Shown piece after piece: positions 36,520-49,430 of a DNA stretch of 64,000 nucleotides. Source of the DNA: Dastarcus helophoroides (taxonomy: Eukaryota; Arthropoda; Insecta; Coleoptera; Bothrideridae); contig CM053329.1 in NCBI GenBank assembly GCA_028583605.1, positions 16,575,948-16,639,947 on the forward strand. Direction: 5' to 3'. The notes beneath the pieces were generated by a model. The model was not told the origin of the DNA. It was given only the letters and a program-made list of their open reading frames with translations, and ran no database searches. How positions within the stretch are numbered: the first letter of the stretch is position 1; the number at the start of each line of letters is the position of its first letter. The translations under genes and the position numbers were made by a program.

Positions 36520-38426
36520 ATAATATTTCCGGTCAATAAGGGTCTACCATGAAGAATCAATTGATTCTATCACATTTTATCTAATTTGCTTAAAGATTCA
36601 AATTAATCCCGATATTTCTATTTCTTTTATTACAAATTTTACCTCAAAATTTCATCGTTTTTATTAAAATTTTTAGTACGTTTCCTTTCTATTTTTGTTT
36701 TAGTTTTGATTTTAACATCTGTGTTTCGAATATTTATTACATTCGTGGGCCACAGACCATAAAAAATTAAAAATATAAAATTCTGAGTTTCAAAATTTAA
36801 ATATGTCAATGTTGCGATTGGTATTCCTGGATTATTTATTTTCAAAATTTTATTTCTTGGAAAAAACTTGAGCTCTAGAATATATTTAATTATATTCTGA
36901 TAAACTTTTATAAATATTTAAAAGCTTAGTTAGAGATAAAAATGGTTAGTCAAACATGTTGAACAAAAACAGGATAATAAGGTAATGAACCTGTTAAAAG
37001 CACTATTTTAAGGTTTACACGTTAGATTACTAAATTCTGCAAATTAGTTTTAACGTGTACAGAAAATAATTAATGGAACTGACGTTTTATTTGTTGGAAA
37101 ATTTGAAAACCCGGCGCATCCACCAATTACCCCAAATTCAAACGTATTTGAGATTTTGAGGTGTTAAGAAATGAAAACATCAGGAAAAAGTTTGCCCCAT
37201 TCCACCTCCTCCCAGACTACACATCTGTCTACGATTTCTTTAACTGTCTTGATAGTTTCAACTGTTTTGACTAGCTTAACTGTCTTGACATTTTCAATAA
37301 TCAAGCAGTCGCTCAGAACGTCTTCAGAAGACACCGATCCGCACGCTTACATTAAAACTTATTAATACATGGACGGTGGTCGTGAGCATGTATAACTGCT
37401 TCACGGAAGACGCGTCTTGCTGAAATTTCAGGAAAGACGCCGGCGAGAGCGAAGTCGTAATTCTCAAAATAAACGGTGTTGAAGGCAAAAGTTACCCTCA
37501 AAGCGCTCATACAATAAGAACATCAGCATTCATAGGTGCGTAGGGAAAAGCGTTTCGCCATTTTTACTACAAGTAGATTCATGAGCTGTAAAAACCTGGC
37601 GAAGGCACTCTCTAAACGTCATAATGATAAAATATAAGCCAACTTTGCGCGCCTATTATGCCCACCCTCTGCGCTATCTTTTTCATTCCTGTTCGCGGTA
37701 TCGCCAACGTTTCATAAATTACACGGCCACTTTCGTTTATTGAATTTTGTTTTCGGTAAAATTGGGAAAATATGCAAAGTTCCCACGGTTGAATAAACCA
37801 AGGAAAAACCATTTCTTCCTCTGTTTTGACGTTTTGTGGGAGGCCGAAAGAGGACATAAATCCGACCGTGGTAAAAATGTAAACAAGTGTTAAAGTGCAC
37901 ATAGTACATGAAATATGAAGGTTGTTGCTTTCAAGAAGCTTTATAAAGAAGAGATACGATGCAATAGAAACCTCGTTTTACAATGGTATATAAAGATAAT
38001 ATGATTTATCAATCCTAATAGCATGTCTTCTGTTTCTAAAAATCGGATTTTACAAGATTTAGACTCGGATAATGCTATTTTTCTTTGAAAGCTCGCAACC
38101 AGCACGCGAATGCCTTTGCTTTCGTGAACGTACCGCCTCGGTTGCCTAGAATACCACTGTAACCTACCGTATATGGAACAGATAGCGAGTGATTTAAATC
38201 GTTCCATTAAATGGCTCTGATAAAGTTTATCTTCCGTTGCCCCCGAGAGTAAACGAACATAATTTATTAAAGAAAACACGAAAATGATTTAATATGCCTC
38301 AGCTGGCCACATAATTATTAGCGCAATTCAGCACCTTGCTTCATGTAAATTATGCGCAGTGGAAAAGCCTCAGTTGCCCTTCCAGCATTCCGGGAATGTA
38401 AGATGAATGATTTTTCTTTAAAATAT
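36520..38426. other. Unique intronic sequence, no gene confirmed
   Basis: 36520-37140 is AT-rich. 37150-38400 is clearly less biased and non-repetitive. Overlapping minus-strand frames at 37612-37909 and 37941-38279 (up to 112 codons) start without any recognisable domain and lack supporting splice or promoter signals. The block could be conserved non-coding sequence or an old element. Confidence 0.5.
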
Positions 38427-38787
38427 TGTAACGAAATGTAAATTGTAAAATTTAGTGCACAAGAAAAGTTTCTAGAAAGATCTGATAAGGGAAAAGCGGC
38501 CGCGATAACGAAGCAAACAGCAGATAAGCGTTCCAGAAATGTTGGTAAACGACTAAGCCTTATCTGCCGGATTGTTCTAGAACCTGAAGGCCAAAACTAT
38601 ATAAGGCGGTCGGCTTTCCCTCGTGGTAAGTCAGTTAAAGTCGGTGTAGTTAAGTAGTGAGTTAGCAGTTAGAAGTCAATAAGTGAAGTTAATTGTTCAG
38701 TTGAAGTGATCCGATTTGAATTTGAAAATAAAGTGGGTATTATTCAATTCACGTTTTAATCAATTCGAACCCGATAAGCTCGTAACA
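38427..38787 (+). mobile_element. Solo LTR, copy 2
   Basis: A 361 bp copy of the LTR at 14560, with visible identity around 80%, starting TGTAACG and ending CGTAACA. It is flanked by ATAT on both sides (38423-38426, 38788-38791). TATATAA at 38598, TCAGTT at 38631 and AATAAA at 38727 are kept at the same spacing. There is no internal retroelement sequence next to it. Confidence 0.82.
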
Positions 38788-38794
38788 ATATCTC

Positions 38795-38965
38795 CTTAAT
38801 AAATCTCTAAGCACTGATTGACAGACAGCACACAGCGTAATATGCTGGATCTAGATCTAGAAGCATGTAACCTCACACAGAAGTGCCCCGTAATACGAAG
38901 GTGAGCACTAGGAGAGAATTCACAATTTAGCCTCTAAGGTGGTAAAAATGGGCATTAAAAATCCC
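38795..38965 (+). repeat. Old dispersed repeat, copy B
   Basis: Diverged counterpart of 12309-12480. It contains the extra tandem hexamer ATCTAGATCTAG absent from copy A. Confidence 0.6.
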
Positions 38966-39949
38966 CTTAAATGTAAACAATGAATAACACACAGTTGTAA
39001 TTAAAGCTGCTTACACGCATTGCGAGCTGACATCGCTGATAAATGTGACTCACACAAATTTATCCAAATTTTTGCAGGTGACATGTCCTTGTACGAGTTC
39101 TTTTTTTTATAGATATATTAACTCGACATTGTGCTTTAATTTGGAACTCCCGATCTTTAAATCGAAATGTGGAAGAATATTTCTTTCAGATATTTTGAAA
39201 TTTCTCCTCGAAATTTTGACTTTTATGAAAATGTCGATATTTTTTTAAATTTTAACTTGAAATTTCGATTCAAAATTCGTCTGTTAAAATTCCGACTTTC
39301 TGGAAAATTTGAAATGTTTTCAAATATTTCGTTTTTTAAAAATTTTCGAATTCTTTTTTTTAATTAGTGCGACTGAAAAAATTTTCAAAATTTGATATTT
39401 TCTCAAAACTTCGCTTTTTTTAAATTCCGACTTTTTAAAGTGTGGCATTTTTACAAAATTTTGCCTGACGTTTCAAAAAAAAGTTTCATCGAAATTTAGA
39501 CTTTGTTTGAAAAACCTGAATTTGTTATGAAAATTTTAACGTTTCAAAATTTAGCCTTTTCTTTTGAATTTCCGAAGTTCTTTTTCAAAATTTTAGGGTA
39601 TTTTAAAAATTTTGACATTTTTAAAATTCGTTTATTTTTCAAAATTCCAAAATTTGTAATAAACCAGATTTTATTGTTATCAATTTTAGTTTTTTCCCGA
39701 AATTTGAGTTTTTTTTGACATTTCATAAAAAATAATCAAAGAAATTAGGCGAGTAAAGACCATCAACCAATAAACAGTGTTAGAAACTTCGAGCTTTAAA
39801 GGTGAATTGTCGAGTTTTCCTCGAAATTTCGACTTCAATCTCGAAATATTAACTTTTTTCTTGAAATTCCAGGAGTAAAGTCAAAATTTCGACTTTAATC
39901 TCAAATTTCGACTTTAACCTGAAAATTTCGAGACACCATTAGGTAAAAA
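38966..39949. other. Intronic sequence with T-rich quasi-repeat
   Basis: 39140-39215 is the reverse complement of 42030-42105 and 44085-44155 (GATCTTTAAATCGAAATGTG), the border sequence of the following satellite. 39215-39940 is AAATTTCGACTTT-type quasi-repeat. No gene. Confidence 0.65.
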
Positions 39950-41931
39950 TCTAGACATTTAAGTAGAAAATTGGAAAAGAGGTCAAAAATATGAGCCCAA
40001 AATTTCAACAAAAACTATACTAATAGAAGAAGTATGGAATTTGAGTTTATAGTTTAAATTATGGGGGCTAATCACAATTGAGTCAAGTTAAGTCACTAAA
40101 GTTTATTATAAAAAAAATCAAAAATATAAGTCCAACATTTCAATAAAAACTACCTAAATGGAAAATTATGGACTTTGAGTTTGCATTTAAAATTATGAAA
40201 CAAAATGGTAATTGAGTCAAAATTTAGACACTCAAGAAGAAAGTTTAAAAAAGTCACAAATATAAGTCTAAAATTTTAGCAAAATCTACCTAATAGAAAA
40301 AGTATGCATTTTGAGTTTAGAGTTTAAATTATAGGAGCAATATTGGGTTAAAATTTAAACCCTTTAAAAGTTAAAAATATGAGTCTTAAATTAAAAAAAA
40401 ACAATCTAACAGAAAAAGTATGGATTTTAAAGTTACAGTTCAAAGTATGGGAAAAATATTGAATCGAAATTTAAACACTTTAAAAATCAGAAATACCAGT
40501 CCAAAATTCCAAAAAAATCCAATGCAAAAAGTATGGATTTTGAGTTTACAATTCAAATTATGGAAAGAAATGAGCGTTAGGTAAAAATCTAGACATTTAA
40601 GTAGAAAATTGGAAAAATTTCAACAAAAACTATCTAATAGAAGAAGTATGGAATTTGACTTTATAGTTTAAATTATGGGGGCTAATGACAATTGAGTCAA
40701 ATTTAAGTCACTAAAGTTTATTATAAAAAAAATCAAAAATATAAGTCCAACATTTCAATAAAAACTACCTAAATGGAAAATTATGGATTTTGAGTTTGCA
40801 GTTAAAATTATAAAACAAAATGGTAATTGAGTTAAAATTTAGACACTAAAGAAGAAAGTTAAAAAAAAGTCACAAATACAAGTCTAGAATTTTAGCAAAA
40901 TCTACCTAATAGAAAAAGTATGGATTTTGAGTTTAGAGTTCAAATTATAGGAGCAATATTGGGTCAAAATTGAAACACTTTAAAAGTTAAAAATATGAGT
41001 CTTAAACTTCAGAAAAAAACAATCTAATGGAAAAAGTATGGATTTTGAGTTTACAGTCCAAATTATGGGGGAAAACGACCATGGAGTAATAATTCAAAAC
41101 TAAATAGAAAGTTACAAATTATGGCCGAGGCTAACAAACATCGAAGCTTGTGTTAAAATTTTGGGCTCATATTTCTGACCTTTTTTCTAACTTTCTACTT
41201 ATGTGTCTAGATTTTTACTTAAGTCATTTCCCCCCATAATTTGGACTGTAAATCGTTGTTTGTTATTTTGTGAAAAAGTCGAGATTTGTAAAAATAATTT
41301 TTGTAATTTTGCGATTATTGACCTTCCGATAAATTTGATTCGTAACAGAAGTTTTCAACTGTAAGAATCGAAACAAAAAATATAAGAATTCGAAGAAGGT
41401 TGAAATTTTGAATAAAAAAAATCGTAAATTCGAAGTTTTGTTCCCAAAGTTTCAAAAAATATATTATAAATTTCCTTGAACTTGCTTCTATTTTTCTCAT
41501 TTTTAGGATTTTGATATTTTTTTTTGAATTTTAAGAAATTAGAAATGAAAAAAAATTTAGTTATTTCTTAAAATTTTCACCATTGTCCTTATATGTCGTC
41601 ATCAGAAAACCCCACTTCAAATTTTAAACTGGAAAAACATCGAAATTTCTCAAAAAAATGTGAAACCTTTCTAAACATTATTTCGTTTTTTTGTTGAGAA
41701 TTTTGACGATTTCGAACCTTGGAATTTAATCTCTAAATTTTATAGTCTCAGTTTCCATCTGCTTTTAAAAACGGCTTCTGGAAACTCCAGAAAATGTTCA
41801 AAGTTTGGAAAGCATTAAAGTTCGAATTTGATCAGGAAATTTTTACAAGAAGATACTTTAAAAAAAGTCAAATTTTTGATTTTGGCAAAAAATTGTCTCT
41901 AAACTCAAAATTTAGTTACTCTCTGAAGATG

Positions 41932-42018
41932 ATAGCTGCGCTATCGAAATGCGTTGCAGCAGCCGTTGTTATGTTCTTTTTAATTTTTCTTGGTTTCAGG
42001 GGACGAGACTTGTATACC
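41932..42018 (-). mobile_element. Foldback element arm inside satellite block U, copy 1
   Basis: CTCTCTGAAGATGATAGCTGC through GGTTTCAGGGGACGAGACTTG: a right arm sharing the variant GACGAGACTTG with 43972 and 44846, so these three form a subfamily amplified with the satellite. Confidence 0.82.
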
Positions 42019-43971
42019 AAATTTGTAAAATTTCGAGGAGAAATTTCATAATATCTGAAAGAAATCTTCTTCCACATTTCGATTTAAAGATCGGAAGTTC
42101 CAAATTTAGACACTAAAGAAAAAAGTTAAAAAAAGTCACACATATGAGTCTAGAATTTTAGCAAAATCTACGTAATAGAAAAAGTATGGATTTTGAGTTT
42201 AGAGTTCAAATTATAGGAGCAATATTGGGTCAAAATTTAAACCCTTTAAAAGTTTTAAATATGAGTCTTCAATTAAAAAAAAAAACAATCTAACAGAAAA
42301 AGTATGGATTTTGAGTTCACAAGTCCAAATTATGGAAGAAAATGACCATTGTGTAATATTTAGATACTAAATAGAAATTTACAAAAGAAATGTGCAAAAA
42401 TACGAGCCCAAAATTTCAACAAAAACTGCCTAATAGAAAAAGTATGGATTTTAAAGTTACAGTTCAAAGTATGGGAAAAATATTGAAGTCGAAATTTAAA
42501 CACTTTAAAAATCAAAAATACCAGTCCAAAATTCCAAAAAAATCCAAAGCAAAAAGTATGGATTTTGAGTTTACAATTCAAATTATGGGAAGAAATGAGC
42601 GTTAGGTAAAAATCTAGACATTTAGGTAGAAAATTGGAAAAGAGGGTTTCAAAATATGAGCCAAAAATTTCAACAAAAACTATCTAATAGAAGAAGTATG
42701 GAATTTGAGTTTATAGTTTAAATTATGGGGGCTAATGACAATTGAGTCAAATTTAAGTCACTAAAGTTTATTATAAAAAAAATCAAAAATATAAGTCCAA
42801 CATTTCAATAAAAACTACCTAAATGAAAAATTATAGATTTTGAGTTTGCATTTAAAATTATGAAACAAAATGGTAATTGAGTTAAAATTTAGACACTAAT
42901 AAAGAAAGTTAAAAAAAAGTCACAAATACAAGTCTAGAATTTTAGCAAAATCTACCTAATAGAAAAAGTATGGATTTTGAGTTTAGAGTTCAAATTATAG
43001 GAGCAATATTGGGTCAAAATTTAAACACTTTAAAAGTTAAAAATATAAGTCTTAAACTTCAGAAAAAAACAATCTAATGGATAAAGTATGGATTTTGAGT
43101 TTACAGTCCAAATTATGGGGGAAAACGACCATGGAGTAATAATCCAAAACTAAATAGAATGTTACAAATTATGGCCGAGGCTAACAAACATCGAAGCTTT
43201 TGTTAAAATTTTGGGCTCATATTTCTGACCTTTTTTCTAACTTTCTACTTATATGTCTAGATTTTTCCTTAAGTCATTTCCCCCCATAATTTGGACTGTA
43301 AATCGTTGTTTGTTATTTTGTGAAAAAGTCGAGATTTGTAAAAATAATTTTTGTAATTTTGCGATTATTGACCTTCTTCCGATAAATTTGATTCGTAACA
43401 GAAGTTTTCAACTGTAAGAATCGAAACAAAAAATATAATAATACGAAGAAGGTTGAAATTTTGAATAAAAAAAATCCTAAATTCGAAGTTTTGTTCCCAA
43501 AGTTTCAAAAAATATATTATAAATTTCCTTGAACTTGCTTCTATTTTTCTCAGTTTCAGGATTTTGATATTTTTTTTTTAATTTTAAGAAATTAGAAATG
43601 AAAAAAAATTTTGTTATTTCTTAAAATTTCACCTTTGTTCTTATATGTCGTCATTAGAAAACCCCACTTCAAATTTAAAACTGGGAAAACATCGAAATTT
43701 CTCAAAAAAATGTGAAACCTTTCTAAACATTACTTCGTTTTTTTGTTGAGAAATTTGACGATTTCGAACCTTGGAATTTAATCTCTAAATTTTATACTCT
43801 CAGTTTCCATCTGCTTTTAAAAACGGCTTCTAGAAACTCCAGAAAATGTTCAAAGTTTGGAAAACATTAAAGTTCGAATTTGATCCGAAAATTTTTACAA
43901 AAAGGAACTTTCAAAAAAGTTAAATTTTGGATTTTGTGCAAAAAATTGAGTCTAAACTCAAAATTTAGTTA

Positions 43972-44072
43972 CTCTCTGAAGATGATAGCTGCGCTATCGA
44001 AATGCGTTACAGCAGCCGTTGTTATGTTTTTTTTAATTTTTCTTGGTTTCAGGGGACGAGACTTGTATATCA
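43972..44072 (-). mobile_element. Foldback element arm inside satellite block U, copy 2
   Basis: Same variant arm as 41932, carried along in the 2.05 kb duplication. Confidence 0.82.
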
Positions 44073-44845
44073 AATTTGTCAAAATTTCGAGGAGAAATTT
44101 CATAATATCTGAAAGAAATCTTCTTCCACATTTCGATTTAAAGATCGGAAGTTCCAAATTTAGACACTAAAAGAAAAAAGTTAAAAAAAGTCACACATAT
44201 GAGTCTAGAATTTTAGCAAAATCTACGTAATAGAAAAAGTATGGATTTTGAGTTTAGAGTTCAAATTATAGGAGCAATATTGGGTTAAAATTTAAACCCT
44301 TTAAAAGTTTTAAATATGAGTCTTCAATTTAAAAAAAAACAATCTAACAGAAAAAGTATGGATTTTGAGTTCACAGTCCAAATTATGGAAGAAAATGACC
44401 GTTGTGTAATATTTTAGATACTAAATAGAAATCTACAAAAGAAATGTTAAACATACGAGCCCAAAATTTCAACAAAAACTGCCTAATAGAAAAAGTATGG
44501 ATTTTAAAGTTACAGTTTAAATTATAGGAAAAATTTCAAAATAATCCAATGCAAAAAGTATGGATTTTGAGTTTACAATTCAAATTATGGGAAGAAATGA
44601 TCGTTAGGTAAAAATCTTGACATTTAAGAAAAAAATTGGAAAAGAGGTCAACAATATAAGCCCAAAATTTCAACAAAAACTATCTAATAGAAGAAGTATG
44701 GAATTTGAGTTTATAGTTTAAATTATGGGGATTAATGGCAATTGAGTCAAATTTAAGTCACTAAAGTTTTCTTCTCGAAATTGTGAAAATTTGATATATT
44801 AAATTTTCAAAATTTCGAGGACACATTTCAAATTTTTCTTGATTG

Positions 44846-44963
44846 CAGGGGACGAGACTTGTATACAAGTCTCGTCCCCTGAAACCAAGAAAAATTAAAA
44901 AAACATAACAACGGTTGCTCTAACGCGTTTCGATAGCCCAGCTATCATCTTCAGGAGAGATAC
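44846..44963 (+). mobile_element. Foldback element arm, inverted third copy
   Basis: Opens with a back-to-back palindrome GGGGACGAGACTTGTATAC / AAGTCTCGTCCCC and then runs left arm through CTATCATCTTCAGGAGAGATA. It marks the point where the satellite reverses orientation. Confidence 0.85.
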
Positions 44964-47680
44964 TAAATTTTGAGTTTATAGTCAATTTTTTTGCACAAAA
45001 TTAAAAATTTGACTTTTTTTGAAGTTTTTTTTTCTAAAAATTTCCTGATCAAATTCGAACTTTTTAATGCTTTCCAAACTTTGAATATTTTCTGAAGTTT
45101 CCAGAAGCCGTTTTTAGAAGTAGATGAAAACTGGGAGTATAAAACTTTGAGATTAAATTCCAAGGTTCGAAATCGTCAAATTTCTAACAAAAAAACGAAA
45201 AAATTTTTTATAAAGGTTTCGGATTTTTGTTAGAAATTTTTATATCTCCCCAATTTTAAATTTGAAGTAGGGTTTTCGAATGACGACATTTAAGGGCAAT
45301 AGTGAAAATTCTAAGAAACAACTAAATTTTTTTTTCAGTTCTAATTTATTAAAATTTTGAAAAAAAATATTTAAAATCATGAAACTGAAAGAAAATAGAA
45401 CCAAGTTCAAGGAAATTTGTAATATATTTTTTGAAACTTTGGGAACAAAACTTCGAATGTACGATTTTTTTTAATTCAAAATTTCAAGCTTCTTCGAATT
45501 CTTGTATTTTTTGTTTCGATTCCTACAGTTGAAAACTTCTGTTACGAATCAAACTTATCGGAAGAAGGTCAAGGTGCAAGATTACAAAAATTATTTTTAC
45601 AAATCTCGACTTTTTCACAAAATAACAAACAACGATTTACAGTCCAAATTATGGAAGGAAATGACTATTGAGTAAAAATCTAGACACATAAGTAGAAAGT
45701 TAGAAAAAAGGTCAGAAATATGAGCCCAAAATTTTAACAAAAGCTTCGATGTTTGTTAGCCTCGGCTAACGCCTCGGCCATAATTTGTGACTTTCTATTT
45801 AGGGTTTAGATTATTATTCCATGGTTGTTTTCCCCCAAAATTTGGACTGTAAACTCAAAATCCATACTTTTTTCATTAGATTGTCTTTTTTTGAAATTTA
45901 AGACATATTTTTAACTTTTAAAGTGTTTAAATTTTGACCCAATATTGCTCCTATAATTTAAACTCTTAACTCAAAATCCATACTTTTTCTATTAGGTAGA
46001 TTTTGCTAAAATTTTAGACTTATATTTGTGACTTTTTTTAACTTTATTCTTTAGTGTCTAAATTTTGACTTAATTACCATTTTGTTTCATGATCTTAAAT
46101 TCAAACTCAAAATCCATAATTTTCCATTTAGGTAGTTTTTATTGAAATGTTGGACTTATATTTTTAATTTTTTTTATAATAAACTTTAGTGACTTAAATT
46201 TGACTCAATTGTCATTAGCCCCATAATTTAAATTATAAACTCAAATTCCATACTTCTTCCATTAGATAGTTTTTCTTGATATTTTGGGCTTATATTGTTG
46301 ACCTCTTTTCCAATTTTTTTCTTAAATGTCAAGATTTTTACCTAACGATCATTTCTTCCCATAATTTGAATTGTAAACTCAAAATCCATACTTTTTGCAT
46401 TGAGTTTTCTTGGAATTTTGGACTGGTATTTTTGATTTTTAAAGTGTTTGAATTTTGACTCAATATTTTTCCTATAATTTGAACTGTAACTTTAAAATCC
46501 ATACTTTTTCTATTAGGCAGTTTTTGTTGAAATTTTGGGCTCGTATTTTTGACTTTTGTTTGTAAATTTCTATTTAGTATCTAAAATATTACACAATGGT
46601 CATTTTCTTCCATAATTTGGACTGTGGACTCAAAATCCATACTTTTTCTGTTAGATTGTTTTTTTTTAATTTAAGACTCATATTTTTAACTTTTAAAGTG
46701 TTTAAATTATGACCCAATATTGCTCCTATAATTTAAACTCTAAACTCAAAATCCACACTTTTTCTATTAGATAGATTTTGCTAAAATTTTAGACTTATAT
46801 TTGTGACTTTTTTTAACTTTATTCTTTAGTGTCTAAATTTTGACTTAATTACCATTTTGTTTCATGATTTTAAATTCAAACTCAAAATCCATAATTTTCC
46901 ATTTAGGTAGTTTTTATTGAAATGTTGGACTTATATTTTTAATTTTTTTTATAATAAACTTTAGTGACTTAAATTTGACTCAATTGTCATTAGCCCCATA
47001 ATTTAAATTATAAACTCAAATTCCATACTTCTTCCATTAGATAGTTTTTGTTGATATTTTGGGCTTATATTGTTGACCTCTTTTCCAATTTTTTTCTTAA
47101 ATGTCAAGATTTTTACCTAACGATCATTTCTTCCCATAATTTGAATTGTAAACTGAAAATCCATACTTTTTGCATTGAGTTTTCTTGGAATTTTGGACTG
47201 GTATTTTTGATTTTTAAAGTGTTTAAATTTTGACTCAATATTTTTCCTATAATTTGAACTGTAACTTTAAAATCCATACTTTTTCTATTAGGCAGTTTTT
47301 GTTGAAATTTTGGGCTCGTATTTTTGATTTTTGTTTGTAAATTTCTATTTAGTATCTAAAATATTACGCAATGGTCATTTTCTTCCATAATTTGGACTGT
47401 GAACTCAAAATCCATACTTTTTCTGTTAGATTGTTTTTTTTTAATTTAAGACTCCTATTTTTAACTTTTAAAGGGTTTAAATTTTGACCCAATATTGCTT
47501 CTATAATTTGAACTCTAAACTCAAAATCCATACTTTTTCTATTAGGTAGATTTTGCTAAAATTTTAGACTTATATTTGTGACTTTTTTAACTTTCTTCTT
47601 TAGTGTCTAAATTTTGACTTAATTACCATTTTGTTTCATAATTTTAAATGCAAACTCAAAATCCATAATTTTCCATTTTT
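44964..47680 (+). repeat. Inverted U block and satellite in plus orientation, 773 bp hexamer repeats
   Basis: 44964-45800 is the reverse complement of block U. From 45850, core sites TCCATAC lie at 45861, 45978, 46113, 46247, 46385, 46498 and 46636, and the pattern then repeats to 47411. This defines a six-monomer higher-order unit of about 773-775 bp in two near-identical tandem copies. The frames at 46276 and 47048 are the same repeat artefact. Confidence 0.88.
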
Positions 47681-48430
47681 TAAAAAGTTGAAGTTACAAA
47701 AGTTCAAAGTTTTGAGAAAAAGGTTAACAGTTTCAAGAACATTTTGAGAGAAGTCAAAATTTTGGAAAAAGATGGAAACTTTTGGAAAAATTCAAATTCT
47801 GAAAGAAGTAATAATTTTCAGAAAAGCTACAATTTTAATAAAGAAAAGTTGAAATTTTGAAAACATGAACATTCTGAAAAAGGAGGAAATTTTAAAAGGT
47901 CAAGATTTTGAAATATATCCAATGTTTCAAGAAGTTAAAATTTTCAAAAATGGTCGAATTTTTGAAATGAAACTTTAGTTTATTAAAAACCAAAACTTCG
48001 AAAAAATGTTGAAATATTGAAGAGTAAAAATTCTGAAAAAGCAAATATTTGAAAAAGTCAAAATTTTGAAAAAAGAGAATTTTACAAAAAATTTACAATT
48101 TGAAATAAATAATAATAAATAAATAAATTTTTAAATAAAAGTTCAGTTTACTAGACAAAAGTCGAAACTTCGAAACAAAGTCAACGTTTTGAAAAAGATA
48201 AAAATTCTGAAAAAAATTTCAAAAAGTCAAGTTTTTGGACAAATTCAATTTTTCAAAAAAATGTAAAATTTAAAATAATTAGGAATTGTTCAAATAAAAG
48301 TCCAGTTTACTATATAAAAGTCTAACCTCTACAAAAATGTTAAAATATTAAAAAAAGTGGAAATTCTGAAAAAAATGAAAATTTCAAATATTCTAGATTT
48401 AGAAAGAAAATAAGATAGAAATTAAATCTG
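47681..48430. repeat. A-rich quasi-tandem array
   Basis: AAAATTTTGAAAAAGTC-type units, reverse orientation of the array at 1-3960. No gene. Confidence 0.7.
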
Positions 48431-49430
48431 AAGGAAATAACCAACAAAAATTGTTCTCGTTGTTAACAGATGCTCAAAATGAACAAATCGATCAGAGTTG
48501 ACTTGATATGGCCGCCTCGACATCCGAATTCAATTTGAACTGATTAGTCTTCCGATGACCTTTCAACGTTCGCTCATATCTGCTCCAAATCGAAGTGAAC
48601 TGTACCACGTACGAATAAAATAAGTCATGCCATCGATATAACTCACTTTAAAATATCGTCGGCAGCGATTGGCCGATCGTCAGGAAGCAAAACTGTCGAA
48701 TCGATGGCCGGGTCGTCGCTTCAACTTTGACCGGACGCCAGGCAGACACGCCGTCGGCCCTTTGGGGACTTCCCCTGCCTAAAGTATAGCTTTTGCTGGG
48801 AATCATAGCCGGCCATGACCGCGTGTCCGGACACCTAATTTCGTCTTTTGTACCAGACAGTGACAGTGACAAATAATACGTGTTGGTTTGCGTACATGGC
48901 AGGATTAACCCCGCGGCTTTGTGTCCCGCTAAATGGGGCGACGCGTGAGGTGAATCGACAAGAGGGATGGTTAAAAGTGTTAAAAGGCGTTGAAAGGAAT
49001 TTGAATGGGTATAAGAAGCAGTCGCGACTTGGGGGCGAGTCGAGGATTTAGCTCGTTCAGGGTCAAATCTCAATGGGTTTATGGGATTAAACGAGCTGCT
49101 TTTATGGGCAGTTTTACACATTTAAGTCTTTTGAAGTCACGAAAGCCACTATTTGTAGTTAATGTGGTGCCTGCCATTGATAAATAATTTACATAATTCT
49201 AGGCATTCACGCACTAGACGCACTAGAGAAGAGATTTTTCTTAAAAAACGTAGAAAGTGGTTGGTGGATTTTTCTGAATTTGAAGCTCGGATTAATCTAA
49301 GATTCTAAGAGACAGGAAAGGTGCTACATTTAATAGAAATAAAAAAACATTAGAATTTAAAGATTAGTCAAAGTAAACATTCCCCGACGACGATGTAAAT
49401 TATGGCCGAGGCGTTAGCCGAGGACTAACC
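48431..49430. other. GC-rich single-copy island
   Basis: About 48470-49200 has near-balanced base composition, unlike everything around it, and no internal repeat. A 157-codon minus-strand frame (48648-49121) and shorter frames on the plus strand exist, but composition alone explains them and I see no domain or clear splice sites. It may be a regulatory element of the host gene, an unrecognised exon, or old mobile DNA. Confidence 0.5.

Larger units (their letters stand above)
39950..44765 (-). repeat. Satellite with CTCAAAATCCATAC core, minus orientation, with 2.05 kb duplication
   Basis: Monomers of 110-145 bp carry GTATGGATTTTGAGTTT (reverse of the core) at 40031, 40298, 40530 and so on. 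A block U (41100-42105: GGCCGAGGCTAACAAACATC to GATCGGAAGTTCC) is repeated at 43140-44155, about 2050 bp later, with flanking monomers in the same order. This shows a tandem duplication of a 2.05 kb unit. Each U includes a foldback arm. Confidence 0.88.

Noticed and set aside
48648..49121. 157-codon minus-strand frame as a host gene
   Set aside because: No domain, no convincing splice or start context, and GC-rich composition alone lowers stop frequency; kept only as an island of interest.
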